From Vanilla planifolia (lineage: Eukaryota; Streptophyta; Magnoliopsida; Asparagales; Orchidaceae), in NCBI GenBank assembly GCA_023846275.1, contig CM043870.1:12161527-12225526 (forward strand): a stretch of 64,000 nucleotides of DNA. The letters run 5' to 3'. A program made the translations under genes and the position numbers. Within the stretch, counting starts at the first letter, position 1, and each line of letters begins with the position of its first letter. Positions 60,580 through 64,000 of this stretch are shown here, piece after piece. The notes under the pieces are model-generated. The model saw nothing but the letters and a program-made list of their open reading frames with translations, had not been told where the DNA came from and did no database searches.

Positions 60580-60584
60580 GAAAT
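60580..60584. repeat. target site duplication GAAAT, right
   Basis: Second copy of GAAAT, directly after the 3' LTR end TTCA. Confidence 0.75.
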
Positions 60585-62888
60585 CTCATATGAAAAATAA
60601 AGCAAGACTAAAGAAAATAATGTAAAATAATTATTACATGTCCATTTAAATTGATTAATGAAGGAAATTGATTTTCCAAGTGATAAAGGTATTGAAATGA
60701 GTGAAATTAACATTTTCTTAATAACTTAGTGGGGAAATAAGAAATTGATCTTCTTGAGGCAAAAAATAATTTACATGGAAACAAGCTCTTAAGTAAGGTA
60801 ATGATAAAAAAGAAAGGTTGATAATGCACAAGTGCATATGAGTTTTTATTTATGCATATGAATGATATAGCATGATGTTGATTAGTAAATGTGATCATGA
60901 CCTTCGCATGTGCCATGACTCAAATGCTGTACGGATTCTCATGTGATAATTGTGTAATATTTTGCACAAGTCAATTATAATGGCTTGACTTTTTTGGCAT
61001 TAACAAATTTAGATATAAGAAATTTACATCATAAGACATCAGAGAATTAGTGAGGTTAAAAGAAAACATGAAGTCAAAGTTCTTGAAATGGTAAGAACAT
61101 ATTATGCATTCATAATTCCTTAGGCAATATGAAAATAATGTAATATTTTATAATAGTTGCATATAAATATATACTATACTACTATTTTTCATTGCAAATA
61201 TATTTTTTCACATTTTTTATCTTTATTATGTTGAGGACTAGTATTATAATGTTATCATTTCTGATTTTTAAAAATGTGGCTAAGAAAGGATCTAAATAGA
61301 AGTTAAATTTTAAGATGTTGATGTTGTGATATGTTAACCCTTGGGCACAATCAGGGGTGACATCACAACAAAAAATTGGGATAAATCCATATGGTAACTT
61401 AGAAGGGATGAAGAATATCTTCATAAAGAGGATCACTTCGTATACATGCACTTCACAAAACTTTGGTAGTTCAAAATGATGATAAGCAAAAAACTCTTTC
61501 ATTTTATCATAAGAAATTAAGTGGAATACAAGAAGAAACCTCTAACATAAGTGCAAAATACCTTATGAATGTAAACTAATAAAACTAAAAAAAATAACAA
61601 ATAAATTTATGATAATTATTAGATGTGTAGAAATAAAAGAAAGAAAACCTTGGGTCTTATAAATGACCAATTACAACCTAATAAAGATTTGCAAGTTTTC
61701 AAATAGCAATTGGAGACCTTTTCTTTCATATTTAGCTTTGGTTTTGCTCTAAATTGGTTTGGATAGACTTGAAAAGCTCCATTTGTTATCATCCTTTTAA
61801 TGCAAGATGCATTGATCTTATGGTATGACATTAGGCTTATCACATGGCATGATATGTATTAAGCATAACTTGACAAGGAATGAAACTAAGTTTATTATGG
61901 ATTTGAGATTTATGATGTGACATAGATTCATTATAAGAGGAAGATATATGACTTGGCATACCTTTCTATGGTGTAGTGACCCCTTATTATTGTTATTAGT
62001 TCTCTATACTATGACATTTATTTTTTCTCTTTTCTCTTAACATTTTGAAAATATATATCACTATTTTTTTATAAAAATCATAATGAAAGTAAACTTGTAT
62101 TCTTTTCAAATAAAGTAGTGAAAGCAACATTTACAATCAGATGAAAGCATTAATTTTTTCATATTTCTCTTTAAAACACATGTGCATATAATATCAATAT
62201 AACATATCCTTTTTACTTAAAATAAAATAAACATAGAAATAACATATTTAGGGATAATTATAGCCCCTTCTAAATCACCACATGCAAGCTATCAATCTAT
62301 CCTAATAGCCCTATTAAGTGCCTTCCTTTGATCTAAATGCATTAAACCAAAATAAACATGTGCTAACCTACTTTGGTTCAGTAGTAAAGGTATGTAATAA
62401 TATAAAACAAGTAATTTTTGAAAAACTACTTGCATAATCTATAATAATAATAATATAAATGAGTAAAAGAAATGTTATTTTTATTTTTCTTTAGATTCAT
62501 TTAAAACACAATTTTCTCTTTAAAAAATTATATTAATCTATTTTAAAATATTTGTTATGCATCTTAAATATTTATTCTAGATATCTAAAAATATCTTGGG
62601 CAACACTTCTAAAAAGATATTATTCTAAGTAGTGACCCTACTTTTAGAGAAATGTTATTTTGGATAGCAAAATATTTCCAAAAAATGTCATATTAGATAA
62701 CAAGTTTGTTGTGAAAAATTATCATTGAAGTTTCATCTCTTATACATGTTACATTACTTTGTTATTAATATTTGTTAATCACTCATTTTACTTTTCAATA
62801 AATATGACATAATATATATTTGCATGTAACAAACAATGCATGAAAATATATTATTGCAATAAAAATGGCAAGCTTCTCTAAGTAAATC
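60585..62888. other. AT-rich stretch without a recognised gene
   Basis: Two minus frames of 106 and 74 codons (61182-61502 and 61619-61843) are open but show no motif I know, no splice sites that fit and no conserved context. The longer one is among the longest frames in the window, so it deserves a search, but the AT bias makes such frames likely by chance. No repeat end or LTR landmark was recognised. Confidence 0.4.
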
Positions 62889-63190
62889 CTTTTTTCACAT
62901 ATCATTTGGTGCTTCCAACCTAAAATTATATCTCACATCATATCATATACATCATGTACAAAATTTGCCTATACATATATCTTCCAATTATTCTTTTTCA
63001 CTTATCATTTGAGGCTTCAAACCTAGCATTATATATTACATCAAATCATATACATTATGCATAAGTTTTGCCTACATAAGAATCTTTCATTTATTCTTTT
63101 TCACATATCTTTAGAGGCTTCTAAACTAGTATTACATATCACATCAAATCATATACACCATGTGCAAGCTTTTTATATCTTTTTAAACTG
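62889..63190. repeat. tandem repeat, 103-bp unit, about three copies
   Basis: Units start with CTTTTTCAC-TATC near 62889, 62992 and 63095. The CAC triplets at 62896, 62999 and 63102 are exactly 103 bases apart. Each unit continues with a TT-G-GGCTTC-AACCTA stretch, an ATTATAT...CACATCA box, ATCATATACA, and (in the first two) TTTGCCTA and a C-rich T stretch. Units differ by substitutions. The third unit is incomplete at its end. Confidence 0.85.
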
Positions 63191-64000
63191 AGTATTGGTC
63201 TCACCAAAGCTTAAGTCTTACTCAATTCATTTAATTATTATAATACCTAAGACTATATTCTTCTCAATTTTGTCTTTGTCACTTATGCATCTTCTTTCCA
63301 AATCTCTTGGATATACCATTATATGCTCTCCTCTTTTCTTTACTAATAATGTCCAAGTGAAGTTTTTCTCAAACTTCTAAAAAGAGCTCCAAAACTCATA
63401 ATCAACACCTTATTTATACTTATTTTGATGACTTTTCACATGCTCAGCCCTTCAAAATGTCTCTAAATCTCCTTATGTGGATATATGTTCTAATTTTCAT
63501 TGATTAAATTTACCCAATGTAAATTTTTCCAACTATTTGTTATTTTGAGTTTTAAGTTTTTTTAGTTTTTACTTTACTAATCATAAAAGTATAATTCTTA
63601 GACTCATACTACATCTTTTTCAATCTTGCCTAAATCTACATTCATTTCCTCTTATCATACTATTATGATTTCATTATCATATGCTACGATAAGTCCCTAT
63701 AACTTATAAACTATGAAAGTCCATACTCTTATATGTTAGTCATACTAATATAATAAGCACATTGTATTGTATGATCATTTTTAAGGTATTTTTCTTTAAA
63801 CGATTTCACATTAAGAATACTTTATTTCTCTTTGGATAATCATATTATGTAATCATTTATCTTTAGAGCTCCTTCATAGACACTATTATACTAATATGTT
63901 TGTCTTCTCATACTTGAAATATTAAGCATTAAGCTCCACACTCCATCATACTTCTACATTAGTGCCCATTCATATTATATGATGTTGTATCATCTATTAG
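63190..64000. other. no feature recognised
   Basis: AT-rich, pyrimidine-rich sequence after the tandem repeat. A 61-codon plus frame (63195-63380) has a hydrophobic composition and no recognisable domain. The window ends here. Confidence 0.35.

Noticed and set aside
61182-61502. 106-codon minus frame as a host gene
   Set aside because: No recognisable domain, no intron or context support, and frames of this size are expected occasionally by chance in 64 kb of AT-rich DNA.
62889-63190. CRISPR-like array
   Set aside because: Only three diverged 103-bp units with no short constant repeat and unique spacer structure, in a plant nuclear context.

Overview
The window looks like intergenic DNA from a flowering plant. 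It is very AT-rich, has no long open reading frame, and contains layered remains of plant retrotransposons: Ty1/copia elements of the SIRE/Maximus type, Ty3/gypsy elements with Tekay/Del-like zinc knuckles, and L1-type LINEs with a DUF4283-like ORF1 and a plant-type RNase H tail. I found no convincing host gene, no intact transposon protein and no CRISPR array or prokaryotic feature. Everything coding is broken by many stops and frameshifts. I cannot name the species.

Layout. 1-2240: nothing recognised. 2240-3487: gypsy primer-binding site and gag. 3488-9690: a copia element (copy A) with a 5' LTR, gag and pol but no 3' LTR. 9690-12990: a gypsy-LTR-like repeat, a second copia gag fragment and an unassigned AT-rich stretch. 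12990-19800: a LINE on the minus strand, split by a 1.86-kb solo copia LTR (13784-15643, target duplication CTATT). 19870-22540: two more LINE pieces in opposite orientations. 22540-31936: diverged repeats, probably old LTRs. 31937-34900: gypsy gag to RNase H on the minus strand. 35490-37080: an LTR-like block. 37130-40450: another minus-strand gypsy RT/RNase H, split by a 1.75-kb solo LTR (37262-39012, target duplication AAAGG). 41689-42960: the 5' part of an LTR of that same family on the plus strand. 42960-47200: two diverged copies of one repeat with long AC/AT and TA/TG microsatellites. 47840-50416: a gypsy integrase tail, a tRNA-Pro-like sequence, a degenerate short-motif array and a LINE reduced to ORF1 plus 3' end. 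52335-60579: a full-length copia element with two LTRs and target duplication GAAAT. 62889-63190: a 103-bp tandem repeat in about three copies.

The elements do not act together; they record successive insertions. The LINE is older than the solo LTR inside it, the gypsy pol is older than the solo LTR in its RNase H, and the gypsy gag at 2.2-3.5 kb is probably older than copia copy A. Both solo LTRs can be removed at their 5-bp duplications and the host reading frame continues, which fixes their ends to the base. The best structural oddity is the full-length copia element: its middle 1.43 kb (gag zinc knuckle through the start of integrase) is inverted relative to the rest, with no evident loss at either joint when compared with copy A. 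I found no sign of a new functional biological system.
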